From positions 60,293,628-60,357,627 of the forward strand of contig CM077667.1 of NCBI GenBank assembly GCA_039707655.1: a DNA stretch of 64,000 bases, written 5' to 3'. Shown here piece by piece: positions 1 to 11,696 of this stretch. Positions within the stretch are counted from its first letter, which is position 1, and every line of letters begins with the position of its first letter. This stretch comes from Elymus sibiricus. Taxonomy: Eukaryota > Streptophyta > Magnoliopsida > Poales > Poaceae. The notes under the pieces were generated by a model. That model was not told where the DNA came from. It did not search any database and saw only the letters and a list, made by a program, of their open reading frames with translations. The position numbers were made by a program, and so were the translations under genes.

Positions 1-2896
1 ATTGTCTATTAAGGCGTCCAGGGAGCAATCTTCTTGCAAGAGACGGGCGGCGGGCATCACTTGGTCGTACACCAAACGAAGCGGCACTTCTTGCCCATCC
101 AACCCTACCGGCCCAACCCGAGCCATATGCTCGGGGTTCAGGCCGGTATAACGGGTCGTGATCATCGCCCACGCCTCCCGTGCTCCCTTCCGGCAGGCCG
201 AGGTCTTCCATAGCTCGAATTGGCTTCGGGCTCCCTTGAATCGATCAACCAGTTCGGTCATCTCCTCGGGAAGTTGCTCGACAGGCCATAACGCTTTTAT
301 CATGCTCTTCATGGCCTTCCGAGCCCGCTCATGAAGGGCAGACAACTCCTTCAAAAGGCTTCCCCGGTAGGATCCGATCTCTTCTTCGGGCCGCCCGGAT
401 AAGATACCTATACATGAGTCAAGGCATGTCTATTATACCTTATATATAAGAAACAACGTCTGATGTTAGAATCGCACTTACCGAACATGCCCCTCTGTAG
501 TTTCTGGTTCTCTTCTTGGGCATGTGCCAATTGAGTATTTAAATTCTCAATCTCTTCGGCCTGCTGTTTGTTTTCCACCTGGAGGCATTTCTTCTCCTCC
601 AGGTTTCGCTGCAGCGAAAGGCAGCCAGCCTCATGCTGGGATTCGGCGTACCTATGGGATTCTCGGGCTGCATCCAGATCTGTTTGCAATTGCCCTATTG
701 ATTCAGCTGCTAAAAGTACCATCGCATCAGCATGGGATTATACGCTAAGATTAGCAGTATAATTATACTCACCATGCGCCTCGCGGGTAAACTTCTTCAC
801 TTGTTCCAGCTCGGCCTTCACGGTTTCCACCTGTGTTCGGCTCGCTGCCAATTCCTTGGCCAATTGCTCGTTCTGCTGCATTGAGGCCTGCATCATCCAT
901 GCAAGCAATATGCGGATCCTTAATTCAGTTGTCCCGACCAAATCAAGGCTCGGGGGCTACTGGGTTTACATTTATGTCCGGATTTTTAATCACTTACCTT
1001 CAGGCCAGACGATATTAGTTTCAAAGCTTCGCCAAACCCGGCTCGGGCAGCTCCAAGGTGTGCGTCCACCGAGCGTAGAGCATTGAACTCTTGTTCGAAA
1101 AACATCGGATCGCACAGGATTCCTCGCCACCGTCGATGTCTCATCGCGCTCCCTGCTTCGGATTTAGTGACTGATACTTCGCCCCCAGAGTCTTCGGGGG
1201 TCGGATTGGCCATGGGGGTCTCTGCGGCGGGTTCGGCGTGAGCAAGAGATCTGGACTCATGCGTGTTGCCGGCCGTCCCGGCAATGTCTTCGGCGGAGGA
1301 GGGTTGCACTCGCTTCCTGAGTAAGTCGAGCAAGTCGACATAAGATCTTCTGTAAGATCCAACCAATCATAACAATAATAGATTAAGCGACCGAACAAAG
1401 TACCTTTTGGCTGATCGAGTGTTCGGCGCCGTCTCCACGATCGGCTCACATGAGGGACTCCTGTTGGCGCCCGGCTCGGGCATTGCTGTTGTAGCCGACG
1501 TTCGTCGCGAGGACCGGCGATGCTTGGGAGTGGGAGTCGGTATGTTCGAATCGACGGAGGACGCCTGCCTTTTGCGGGTGGAATTTTTCTTCTTGCCCGC
1601 AGTGGAGGAGGGGAGTGATCCGGGGTGATCGGCTATGATGGCCACCTTGGATCGATCAAGGCTCTCCTGGTAAAAGACCCCATCTTCATATGCCAGTGAC
1701 AGCTCCGGATCGTCATGAAATCCTGAATCGTCGTCGCGGGAGTAATTCTCTGGCTGGGGGGCGGCGGACAGTTGATTGTCTCGACAAAGCTCCGCCATTC
1801 CTATTCGCGCAGATTAAAAGCGTTAGTCACAAAGGGCGAATAAATGCCCAAACTCAAAACGCAGAGTCGAAGGGCTTACCCATTCGATAGGGTTGTAACT
1901 CGAGTAGCCCTCCTTAACCTGTGACTGGGTAAAATCTTGTTTTTCCCCTTTGTATAAATCGGCAAGTGCGGCTGCCAAGGCCTCCTGATTGGCAGGGCCC
2001 AGCCGTCGGGAGTGAGTGGTGTCACTCGTTCCATTGTATTGCCACAAAGGATGTATTCTTTGTTGGAGATGTTGGACGCATCGGGAGATGGCGGCGGCCA
2101 TCACGTCGATCATTGTCAGCTTGTGATGGGCTAGTATCCTTACGTGGGCGGCCAAACGCCGAACTTCAGCACTGTCCTCTTGGGACAAACTCCTCGGTCG
2201 CCAATTATACTTCTTCTTCAGGGGAGCGTCGGAGTATTCAGGCAAGCCCCTTCGAGCTGGATCGAATAGGGGAACGTCCTCGATGTAGAACCACTCCGAA
2301 GACCACTCCTCGGATTCCTTCTTTGGTGTCCCCGCTGGGTATCCTGTTCCCACTATACGACACACTTCGGCTCCTCCGATTTCCCGAATTGTCTCACCCC
2401 GAGTTCGGGGGATGAGGCAGAAGTACTTCCTCCATAATTCAAAGTGCGCCTCGCAGCCCAAGAACATTTCACAGAGAGCAACAAAGCCCGAGATGTGTAG
2501 AATGGATCCGGGGGTAAGATGGTGGAGCTGGATCCCATAGAACTCCAGTAACCCCCTGAGGAAAGGATGAATGGGGAACCCTAGGCCTCGTAAGAGGAAG
2601 GGCACAAAGCATACCCGCTTGCCCTGGTTAGGATTGGGGAAATTCTCCGCGAAAGCTTCGCCATCAAAGGAGGTCAAGCCAGCGCAAGTTTCCCGCCAGA
2701 TCTGAGGAAGGAAGATACCCTTGAGTCTCAAGGTCGCGCAACCGGAGGAGGGATATGGAGCAACTCGTCCAATCCCCGGGACGGGAGCCGTAAGGCTCGA
2801 GGAAGAGGTGGGAGCGCTCGCCATAATTTTGTGGTGATCTCTCGCTTGAAGTTTTTCTCTCAACGGGGAAGAAGAGGAAGCTGTGACCCAGACCAT
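1..2896 (-). CDS. Antisense multi-exon gene of a Gypsy element (gypsy-type putative transposase domain plus coiled coil), partial
   Basis: The gene runs on the minus strand, opposite to its host retrotransposon. By GT/AG signals the exons are about 2896-1880, 1800-1406, 1350-1003, 883-770, 714-488 and 409 to beyond position 1. The first exon (about 339 residues) looks like the plant 'putative gypsy-type transposon' domain (PF04195): segments such as VPFLLRGLGFPIHPFLRGLL and ILHISGFVALCEMFLG are typical. The second exon is basic and low-complexity (KKKNSTRKR). The last three exons form a long Glu/Gln-rich coiled coil ending in a helical region. No stop breaks the exons visible here. The reading frame across the first junction is not fully reconciled, so that boundary may be off by a few bases. 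Function is unknown. Some grass Gypsy elements are known to carry antisense genes near the 3' LTR. The protein continues outside the window. Confidence 0.65.
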
Positions 2897-3171
2897 GATT
2901 TAACTTGTTTAAATAAGTGGTGCCTCCCTTGCGGGAGGGGTAGTTTTGTAAATAACTGCCGGGCCGCTCGTCTCCCGTTGGCGCACAAGGATCAAGAAGC
3001 ACTGAAGGCTATTATATTGGGTCCCGCAAGTCCTCAGTAATCGAGGACTCTCCGATGACGGGATGGTTGCCAAGCCAGAAGAAGTTGAGGGACTCGCCTC
3101 GCAAGCCGAAGACTTCGACACGTAATAGTTTTCGGATATACCTCGGCGTTGGAGGCTAGTCCGGGGGCTAC

Positions 3172-3643
3172 TGAGGGAGTCCGAGATTAAGGGGTCCTCG
3201 GTCTACCGACCTATTTCTCATAGGTCGGGTTAATGGGCCACTTGTTGAAGATAAGATCGGTCGAAGGCCTCGTCGCTGGGCAGGAGAACTCAGGAGCCGT
3301 GACGTGTCCGTCAGGTTGAAGATGGTAGTTTAGGCATGTTTTTCCCCTCCGGTGGGCAACCGACCATATGTTACCCTAATGACCCCCTGGCGTCTATATA
3401 AGCCAGAGGGTTTTAGATCATAGGACACATGAACTCATCTAGGGTTTTAGCTAGTCGATCTCGAGGTAGATCAACTCTGTAACCTTCATATCATCAATAT
3501 AATCAAGCAGGACGTAGGGTTTTACCTCCATAGGAGGGCCCGAACCTGGGTAAACATCGTCTCCTTCGTCCCCTGTTACCATCGATCCTAGTCTCACAGC
3601 TCGGGACCCCCCTACCCGAGATCCACCGGTTTTGACACCGACA
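3172..3643 (+). repeat. 3' LTR of the left Gypsy element (472 bp)
   Basis: The LTR begins tgagggagtccgag and ends ttttgacaccgaca, so it has TG...CA ends. A TATA box (tatataa, 3395-3401) follows ggcgtc and marks the U3/R region. The second element of this kind has an LTR of exactly the same length (14826-15297), but the U3 halves differ strongly. Confidence 0.85.
3395..3401 (+). promoter_or_regulatory. TATA box in the left Gypsy LTR
   Basis: tatataa lies about 250 bases before the LTR end, where a retrotransposon promoter is expected. The sequence after it (agggttttag, aggtagatca) is the transcribed R/U5 part. Confidence 0.55.
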
Positions 3644-4889
3644 CCGGGGGCCATAGGTTTCACTAGAGGCTTCTCTCATGAAGGAAAATAATACAGTGGG
3701 TGAACAAATTACTGTCGAGCAATTGATAGAAAAGCAAATAATTATGAAGATATCCAAGGCAATGATTATGCATATAGGCATCACGTCCGTGTCAAGTAGA
3801 CCGAAATGTCTCTGCATCTACTACTATTACTCCACACATCGACCGACTCCTGCCTGCATCTAGAGTATTAAGTTCATGAAGAATAGAGTAACACATTAGG
3901 TAAGATGACATGATGTAGAGGGATAAACTCAAGCAATATGACGAAAACTCCATCTTTTTATCCTTGATGGCAACAATACAAATACGTTCCTCGCTACCCC
4001 TACTTTGTCACTGGGTGAGGACACCGCAAGATTGAACCCAAAACTAAGCACTTCTCCCATTGCAAGAATTACCAATCTAGTTGGACAAACCGAACCAATA
4101 ACTCGAAGAGACTTGCAAAGATATGAAATCATGCATATAAGAATTCAGAGAAGATTCAAATAATATACATAGATAATCTGAACATAAACCCACAATTCAT
4201 CGGATCTCGACAAACACACCGCAAAAGAGTATTACATCGGATAGATCTTCATGAAGATCATGAAGAACATGGTATTGAAGAACAAAGAGAGAGAAGAAGC
4301 CATCTAGCTACTAGCTATGGACCCGAAGGTCTGTGGTGAACTACTCATGCATCATAGGAGGGGCAATGGAGTTGATGTAGATGCCCTCCGTGATCGAATC
4401 ACCCTCCGGCAGATTACCGGAAAAGGCTCCAAGATGGGATCTCACGGGAACAGAGGCTTCCGGCGGCGGAAAAGTATTTTCGTGGCTCTTTTTGGTATTG
4501 GGGGAATATTTGGGAATTTATAGGCCGAAGAATAGGGTTAGGATACCTGCTGGGGGGCCACAATCCAGGGGGCGCCCCCCCCTAGGGCGCGCCCAGGTGG
4601 CTTGTCGCCTCCCGGCAGGTCTCCTGCCTTCATCTCCAAGTCTGGCAGGTTTCTTCTGGTCCAAGAAAAATCATTCCGAAGATTTTATTCCGTTTGGACT
4701 CCGTTTAATATTCCTTATCTGCAATACTCAAAAACAAGGAAAAAAACAGAAACTGGCACTAGGCTCTAGATTAATAGGTTAGTCCCAAAAATAATATAAA
4801 ATAGCATATTAATGCATATAAAACATCCAAAACAGATAATATAATAGCATGGAACAATCAAAAATTATAGATAGGTTGGAGACGTATCA
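3644..4889 (-). repeat. 3' LTR of the minus-strand Athila-like element, truncated by insertion
   Basis: On the minus strand this LTR starts at 4889 with TGATACGTCTCC just after the tract AAGCTTGGGGATGC. It aligns through its length with 10330-11696, apart from one tandem duplication present only in the other copy. It stops at 3644, where the left Gypsy element inserted. A GC-rich palindromic segment with ggcgcgcc-like cores lies around 4560-4600, and a reversed TATA (tttata, 4518-4523) lies beside it. Confidence 0.85.
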
Positions 4890-7676
4890 AGCATCCCCAA
4901 GCTTAATTCCTGCTCGTCCTCGAGTAGGTAAATGATAAAAACAGAATTTTTGATGTGGAATGCTACCTAACATATTTATCCATGTAATATTCTTTATTAT
5001 GGCATGAATAATCAGATCCGTAAGATTCAAAACAAAAGTTCAATATTGATATAAAAACAATAATACTTCAAGCATACTAACCAGGCAATTGTGTCCTTTC
5101 AAAATAACATGGCCTCAGAAAGCTCATCCCTACAAAATCATATGGTCTGGCTATGCTCCATCTTCCCCACACAAATTATTTAAATCATGCACAACCCCGA
5201 TGACAAGTCAAGCAATTGTTTCACACTTTTTATGTTCTCAAACCTTTTCAACTCTCACGCAATACATGAGCGTGAGCCATGGATATAGCACTATAGGTGG
5301 AATAGAATATGGTGGAGGTTGTGAGGAAAAAGGAGAAGATAGTCTCACATCAACTAGGCGTATCAACGGGCTATCGAGATGCCCATCAATAGATATCAAT
5401 GTGAGTGAGTAGGGATTGCCATGCAACAAATGCACTAGAGCTATAAGTGTATGAAAGCTCAAAAAGAAACTAAGTGGTTGTGCAAAATGATGAAAAATTC
5501 CACTAGTTATATGAAAGTGACAAAATAGGAGACTCTCTATCATGAAGATCATGGTGCTACTTTGAAGCACAAGTGTGGAAAAAGATAGTAACATTGTCCC
5601 TTCTCTCTTTCTCTCATTTTTTTTCTTTTTTCTTTTTTTTTGGTGGGCATCTTTGGCCCTTTTTTTTGGGCTTCATTGACCTCTTTTATTATTTATAAAG
5701 TCTGGAGACTCATCCCAACTTGTGAGGGATTCATAGCTTCCATCATCCTTTTCTCTCACGGGACAATGCTCTAATAATGAAGATCATCACACTTTTATTT
5801 ACTTACAACTCGATACCTAGAAAAAAATATGACTCTATATGAATGCTTCCGGTGGTACACCGGGATGTGCAATGATCTAGCCTAGCAAATGACATCAAAA
5901 AACGGACAAGCTATGCAAACATCATGCTAGCTGTCTTACGATCATGCGAAGCAAATATGAAAGTGATGGTGCGTGTCATGAAAAACGAAACGGTGGAAGT
6001 TGCATGGCAATATATCTCGGAATGGCTATGAAAATGCCATAATAGGTAGGTATGGTGGCTGTTTTGAGGTTGGTATATGGTGGCTGTTTTGAGGAAGGTG
6101 GGTTTAATGCACCGGCGAAAGTTGCGCGGCACTACAGAGGCTAGCAATGGTGAAAGGGTGAGAGTGCGTATAATCCATGGACTCAACATTAGTCATAAAG
6201 AACTCACATACTTATTGCAAAAGTCTATTAGTTATCGAAGCAAAGTATTAGACGCATGCTCCTAGGGGAGAGGTTGGTAGGATTTAACCATCGCGCGCTC
6301 CTGACCCTCACACAAAGGATGACAATCATTAAACAAATCATGCTCCGACTTCGTTACATAACGGTTCACCATACGTGCATGCTACGGGAATCACAAACTT
6401 CAAAACAAGTATTTTTACCAATTCACAATTACTTGCTAGCATGACTCTAATATCACCATCTTTATATCTCAAAACTATATGCAAGGAATCAAACTTCTCA
6501 TAGTATTCAATGCACTTTATATGAAAGTTTTTATTATATCCCTCTTGGATGCCCATTATATTAGGACTAAATTCATAACCTAAACCAATTACCATGCTGT
6601 TTAAAGACTCTCAAAATAATATAAGTGAGGTACGAGAGTTCAATTATTTCTATAAAATAAAACACCACCGTGCTCTAAAAAGATATAAGTGAAGCACTAG
6701 AGCAACATTGCCTAGCTCAAAAGATATAAGTGAAGCACATAGAGTATTCTAATAAATTCATGATTGACGCGTGTCTCTCTCAAAAATATGTGTGCAGCAA
6801 GGATTATTGTGGCAAACTAAAAAGCAAAGACTCATATCATACAAGACGCTCCAAGCAAAACACATATCATGTGTTGAATAAAAATATAGCCTCAAGTAAA
6901 TTTACCGATGGATTGAAGACGAAAGAGGGGATGTCTTCCGGGGCATCCCCAAGCTTAGGCTCTTTCGTATACTTGAATATGGCTTGGGGTGCCTTGGGCA
7001 TCCCCAAGCTTAGGCTCTTGCCGCTCCTTATTCCATAGCCCATCAAATCTTTACCCAAAACTTGAAAACTTCACAACACAAAACTCAACAGAAAACTCGT
7101 GAGATCCGTTAGTATAAGAAAAATAAATCACCACTTTAGGTACTGTTGTGAACTCATTATTTATTTATATTGGTGTAATATCTACTGTATTCCAACTTCT
7201 CCATGGTTCATACCCCCCGATACAACCCATAGATACATCAAAATAAGCAAACAACACAAAGAAAACAGAATCTGTCTAAAACAGAACAGTCTGTAGCAAT
7301 ATATAGACTTCGAATACTTATGTAACTCTAAAAATTCTGAGAAATTAGGACAATCAGGGAAATTTGTATATCAATCTTGTGAAAAATTTCAGACTCATTC
7401 GATGCTCTGGTGAATTTATAAAATTCCTGGACTGAGCGCAAAAGTTTCTGTTTTTCAGCAGAATCAAATCACAAACACCGTAGACCATCCCAAAGGTATT
7501 ACTTGGCTCAAACACTAATTAAAACAAGAAAAACAAATTACTACAGAGGTAATAATGTGTAAAGCACTCAAAAACAGAAGCAAAAACAAACAAAAACAAG
7601 AACATAAAATAAAATTGGGTTGCCTCCCAACAAGCACTACTGTTTAACGCCCCTAGCTAGGCATAACACAATAGAT
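4890..7676 (-). other. Non-coding internal region of the Athila-like element
   Basis: No conserved ORF is visible. The region holds the polypurine tract (minus strand, 4905-4891), two further copies of the same tract (6957-6943 and 7012-6998) and a T-rich stretch at 5608-5660. Short ORFs here show no family signature. In complete relatives the pol genes would lie in this part of the element. Confidence 0.6.
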
Positions 7677-9752
7677 CTAGGTATTGTCATCTTTGGTATG
7701 CAATACATAAGTGGCTCTCATAATAGATTCATAAGGTAATTTAATTTTCTTTCTAGGAAAGTGTTCCATGCCTTTCCTTAATGGAAATTGGAATCTAATG
7801 TTTCCTTCTTTCATATCAATAATTGCACCAATCGTTCTAAGGAAAGGTCTACCAAGAATAATAGGACATGTAGGATTGCAATCTATATCAAGAACAATGA
7901 AATCTACGGGCACATAATTCCTATTTGAAACAATAAGAACATCATTAATCCTTCCCATAGGTTTCTTAATAGTGGAATCCGCTAGATGCAAATTTAAAGA
8001 GCAATCATCAAATTCATGGAAACCTAGCACATCACATAAAGTTTTCGGAATCGTGGAAACGCTAGCACCCAAATCACACAAAGCATGGCACTCATAATCT
8101 TTAATTTTAATCTTAATAGTAGGTTCCCACTCATCATAAAGCTTCCTAGGTATAGAAACTTCCAACTCAAGTTTTTCTTCAAAAGATTTCATCATAGCAT
8201 CCACGATATGTTTAGTAAAAGCCTTATTTTGATTATAAGCATGCGGAGAATTCAACATGGATTGCAACAAGGAAATACAATCAATCAAAGAACAACTATC
8301 ATAATTAAAGTCCTTGAAATCCAAAAGAGTGGGTTCATCGCTATTTAAAGTTTTGACCTCTTCAATCCCACTTTTATCAATCTTAGCATTAAGATCTATA
8401 AACTCCGAATCATTGGGACGCCTTTTAACTAAAGTTGACTTATCTCCAGTCTCATCTTTATCAAGATTTGTATTAGAAAACAAAGATTCAATAGGAGTCA
8501 CATCAATCACTTTAAGATCTTCATCATTATTATCACGAGAAAACACTTTTTCAAGCCATTCACGCTTAGCACGCATTCTAGCGGTTCTTTCCTTACACTC
8601 ATCAATAGAAGTTCTCATAGCTTTTAAAGACTCATTAATATCACGCTTGGGTGGAGTAGATCTAATTTTCAAAGAATCAATCTCAAGTGAAATTCTATCA
8701 ACGTTCCTAGCCAAATCTTCAATCTTGAGCAATTTTTCTTCAATCATAGCATTGAAACCCTTTTGCGAACTAATAAATTCTTTAATATTATTCTCAAGAT
8801 CAGAGGGCATCTTATTATAATTTCCATAAGAGTTGTTGTAGGAATTACCATAATTATTAGAGGAATTACTAGAAAACGGCCTAGGATTGAAATTACCTCT
8901 ATACGCGTTATTACCAAAATTGTTCCTACCAACAAAATTCACATCCATAGATTCATTATTATTTCCAATCAAAGAAGACAAAGGCATATCATTAGGATCA
9001 ATAGGAGCACTCTTACTAGCAAACTATTTCATTAATTCATCCATCTTTTCACTCAAAGTATTTATTTCTTCAATAGCATGCACCTTTTTACTAGTAGGAG
9101 ATCTTTCGGTATGCCATTGAGAGTAATTTGCCATAATATTATCTAGGAGTTTAGTAGCTTCTCCTAATGTGATTTCCATAAAAGTACCACCCGCGGCTGA
9201 ATCTAAAAGATTTCTAGATGCAAAATTCAATCCCGCATAGAAAATTTGTATAATCATCCATAAACTCAAACCATGTGCGGGGCAATTTCTAATCATTAAT
9301 TTCATCCTCTCCCAAGATTGTGCAACATGCTCATGATCAAGTTGCTTAAAATTCATTATATCGTTCCTAAGGGAGATGATCTTAGCGGGCGGAAAGTACT
9401 TGGAAATAAAAGCATCTTTACACTTATTCCATGAATCAATACTATTTTTAGGCAAAGATGAAAACCAAGTTTTAGCACAATCTCGTAGTGAGAACGGAAA
9501 TAGCTTCAATTTAACAATATCATTATCCACATCTTTATTCTTTTGCATATCGCACAACTCAACGAAAGTATTTAGATGGGATGCGGCATCTTCACTAGGA
9601 AGGCCGGAAAATTGTTCTTTCATAACAAGATTAAGCAAAGCGGCATTAATTTCATAAGATTCCGCACTAGTGGCGGGAGCAATCGGAGTACTAATAAAAT
9701 CATTATTATTAGTATTGGAGAAGTCACACAACTTGGTATTCTCTTGAGTCAT
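7677..9752 (-). pseudogene. gag-protease polyprotein of the Athila-like element, one in-frame stop
   Basis: One reading frame runs from 9752 to 7677 with a single TAG stop at 9026-9024. The N-terminal part (9752-9024, 242 residues) has the retrotransposon gag pattern: LKLFPFSLRDCAKTWFSSLP, followed by W..C.DAFISKYFP and a helical tail. The downstream part (449 codons after the stop) has an Asn/Gly-rich stretch, a charged coiled-coil stretch, and a retropepsin-like segment. The catalytic-type motif of that segment is CDLGASVS, about residue 305 of the downstream ORF, with ILGRPFL later as the second conserved block. No RT follows the protease. The stop would cut off the protease unless read through. 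The start at 9752 is chosen because the conserved gag block follows and no longer frame exists upstream. Confidence 0.85.
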
Positions 9753-9961
9753 CGTGACAAAGCAAGCAATCTAGCACACAAGCAAACAAAAAGCAAACGA
9801 AAAGACGAACGGAAGAAGGGCGAATAAAAAGGCAATTCTTTTTGGTATTTTCTAAAAATCATTTTAGAAGTGGGGGAGGGGAAAACGAGAGGCAAATGGC
9901 AAATAATGTAAATGCAAGAGATGAGTTTGTGATGGGTACTTGGTAGGCTTGATGTAGATCT

Positions 9962-9978
9962 CCCCGGCAACGGCGCCA
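9962..9978 (-). promoter_or_regulatory. Primer-binding site of the minus-strand Athila-like element
   Basis: On the minus strand TGGCGCCGTTGCCGGGG lies 11 bases inside the LTR end (GTAGCA). The same 17 bases at the same 11-base distance occur at 34326-34342 in the plus-strand relative, which fixes the LTR end in both. Confidence 0.85.
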
Positions 9979-9989
9979 GAAATCCTTCT

Positions 9990-11696
9990 TGCTACTTCTT
10001 GAGCATGCGTTGGTTTTCCCTTGAAGAGGAAAGGGTGATGCAGCAAAGTAGATAAGTATTTCCCTCAGTTGTTGAGAACCAAGGTATCAATCCAGTAGGA
10101 GATACAAGAAAGTCCCCAATAGATGTACCTACACAAATAATCAAACACTTGCACCCAACGCTATAAAGGGGTTGTCAATCCCTTCACGGTTATTTGCAAG
10201 GATGAGATCTGATAGAGATAGATAGATAGAATTGCTAAAACGAAAAGGAAAACAAAAGTAAAAATATTGCAGCTAAGTATTTTTGGTATTTTTGGTTTAT
10301 AGATCCGAAAGTATAATATGGAAAATAGACCCGGGGGCCATAGGTTTCACTAGAGGCTTCTCTCATGAAGGAAAATAATACGGTGGGTGAACAAATTATT
10401 GTCGAGCAATTGATAGAAAAGAGAATAATTATGAATATATCCAAGGCAATGATTATGCATATAGGCATCACGTCCGTGTCAAGTAGACCGAAATGTCTCT
10501 GCATCTACTACTATTACTCCACACATCGACCGACTCCTGCCTGCATCTAGAGTATTAAGTTCATGAAGAATAGAGTAACACATTAGGTAAGATGACATGA
10601 TGTAGAGGGATAAACTCAAGCAATATGACGAAAACTCCACACACTGACCGACTCCTGCCTGCATATAGAGTATTAAGTTCATGAAGAACAGAGTAACACA
10701 TTAGGTAAGATGACACGATGTAGAGGGATAAACTCAAGCAATATGATAAAAACCCCATCTTTTTATCCTCGATGGCAACAATACAAATACGTGCCTCGCT
10801 ACCCCTACTTTGTCACTGGGTGAGGACACCGCAAGATTGAACCCAAAACTAAGCACTTCTCCCATTGCAAGAATTACCAATCTAGTTGGCCAAACGAAAC
10901 CAATAACTCGAAGAGACTTGCAAAGATATGAAATCATGCACATAATAATTCAGAGAAGATTCAAATAATATTCATAGATAATCTGAACATAAACCCACAA
11001 TTCATCGGATCTCGACAAACACACCGCAAAAGAGTATTACATCGGATAGATCTTCATGAAGATCATGAAGAACATGGTATTGAAGAACAAAGAGAGAGAA
11101 GAAGCCATATAGCTACTAGCTATGGACCCGAAGGTCTATGGTGAACTACCCACGCATCATCGGAGGGGCAATGGAGTTGATGTAGATGCCCTCCGTGATC
11201 GAATCCCCCTCCGGCAGATTACCGGAAAAGTCTCCAAGATGGGATCTCATGGGAATAGAGGCTTCCGGTGGCGGAAAAGTATTTTCGTGGCTCTTTTTGG
11301 TATTGGGGGAATATTTGTGAATTTATAGGCCAAAGAATAGGGTTAGGAGACCTGCTGGGGGGCCACAAGCCACGGGGGCGCCCCCACCTAGGGCGCGCCC
11401 TGGTGGCTTGTCGCCTCCCGGCAGGTCTCCTGCCTTCGTCTCCATGTCTGGCAGGTTTCTTCTGGTCCAAGAAAAATCATTCCGAAGATTTTATTCCGTT
11501 TGGACTCCGTTTAATATTCCTTATCTGGAATACTCAAAAACAAGGAAAAAAACAGAAACTGGCACTAGGCTCTAGATTAATAGGTTAGTCCCAAAAATAA
11601 TATAAAATAGCATATTAATGCATATAAAACATCCAAAACAGATAATATAATAGCATGGAACAATAAAAAAATTATAGATACGTTGGAGACGTATCA
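9990..11696 (-). repeat. 5' LTR of the minus-strand Athila-like element (1707 bp)
   Basis: On the minus strand it begins TGATACGTCTCCAACG at 11696 and ends GTAGCA at 9990, next to the PBS. It contains a direct duplication (10518-10753) that the 3' LTR lacks. A reversed TATA (tttata) is at 11322-11327, beside a GC-rich palindromic segment (about 11360-11400). Confidence 0.85.
10518..10753 (-). repeat. 118-bp tandem duplication inside the 5' LTR
   Basis: Two adjacent units start at 10518 and 10636, each beginning tccacaca and running to the caatatga...aaac segment. The other LTR (about 3830-3950) has a single unit. The two units differ at several positions, so the duplication is not the newest change. 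Confidence 0.85.

Larger units (their letters stand above)
1..3643 (+). mobile_element. Gypsy LTR retrotransposon, 3' part (RIRE2/Fatima-like)
   Basis: This is the 3' end of a plus-strand Gypsy element cut by the window start. It consists of an antisense gene, a purine-rich stretch just before the LTR (ggctagtccgggggctac, ending at 3171) and the 3' LTR. The LTR ends with gacaccgaca at 3643. The next bases (ccggggg) continue as LTR sequence of the neighbouring Athila-like element; the same stretch is seen uninterrupted near 10330. The element therefore inserted into that LTR, probably with TSD ccggg. Lineage is assigned from memory of Triticeae LTRs and from the antisense gene; the family name is tentative. 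Confidence 0.8.
3644..11696 (-). mobile_element. Athila-like Gypsy retrotransposon, minus strand, lacking reverse transcriptase
   Basis: Read on the minus strand the order is 5' LTR (11696-9990), PBS (9978-9962), gag-protease ORF (9752-7677), about 2.8 kb of non-coding sequence, a purine tract, and the 3' LTR (4889-3644). The 3' LTR is cut by the left Gypsy element; its remainder lies outside the window. The LTR starts TGATACGTCTCC and the PBS is TGGCGCCGTTGCCGGGG, both typical of Athila-lineage elements of Triticeae (Sabrina/WHAM type; exact family uncertain). No RT, RNase H or integrase is present, so the element is non-autonomous. Its 5' LTR ends at 11696, directly against Copia internal sequence. 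Confidence 0.85.

Noticed and set aside
3644..11696. Treating the left Gypsy LTR and the Athila-like LTR as one element
   Set aside because: LTR ends, PBS type and strand differ; the junction at 3643/3644 cuts a sequence that is continuous at 10330.
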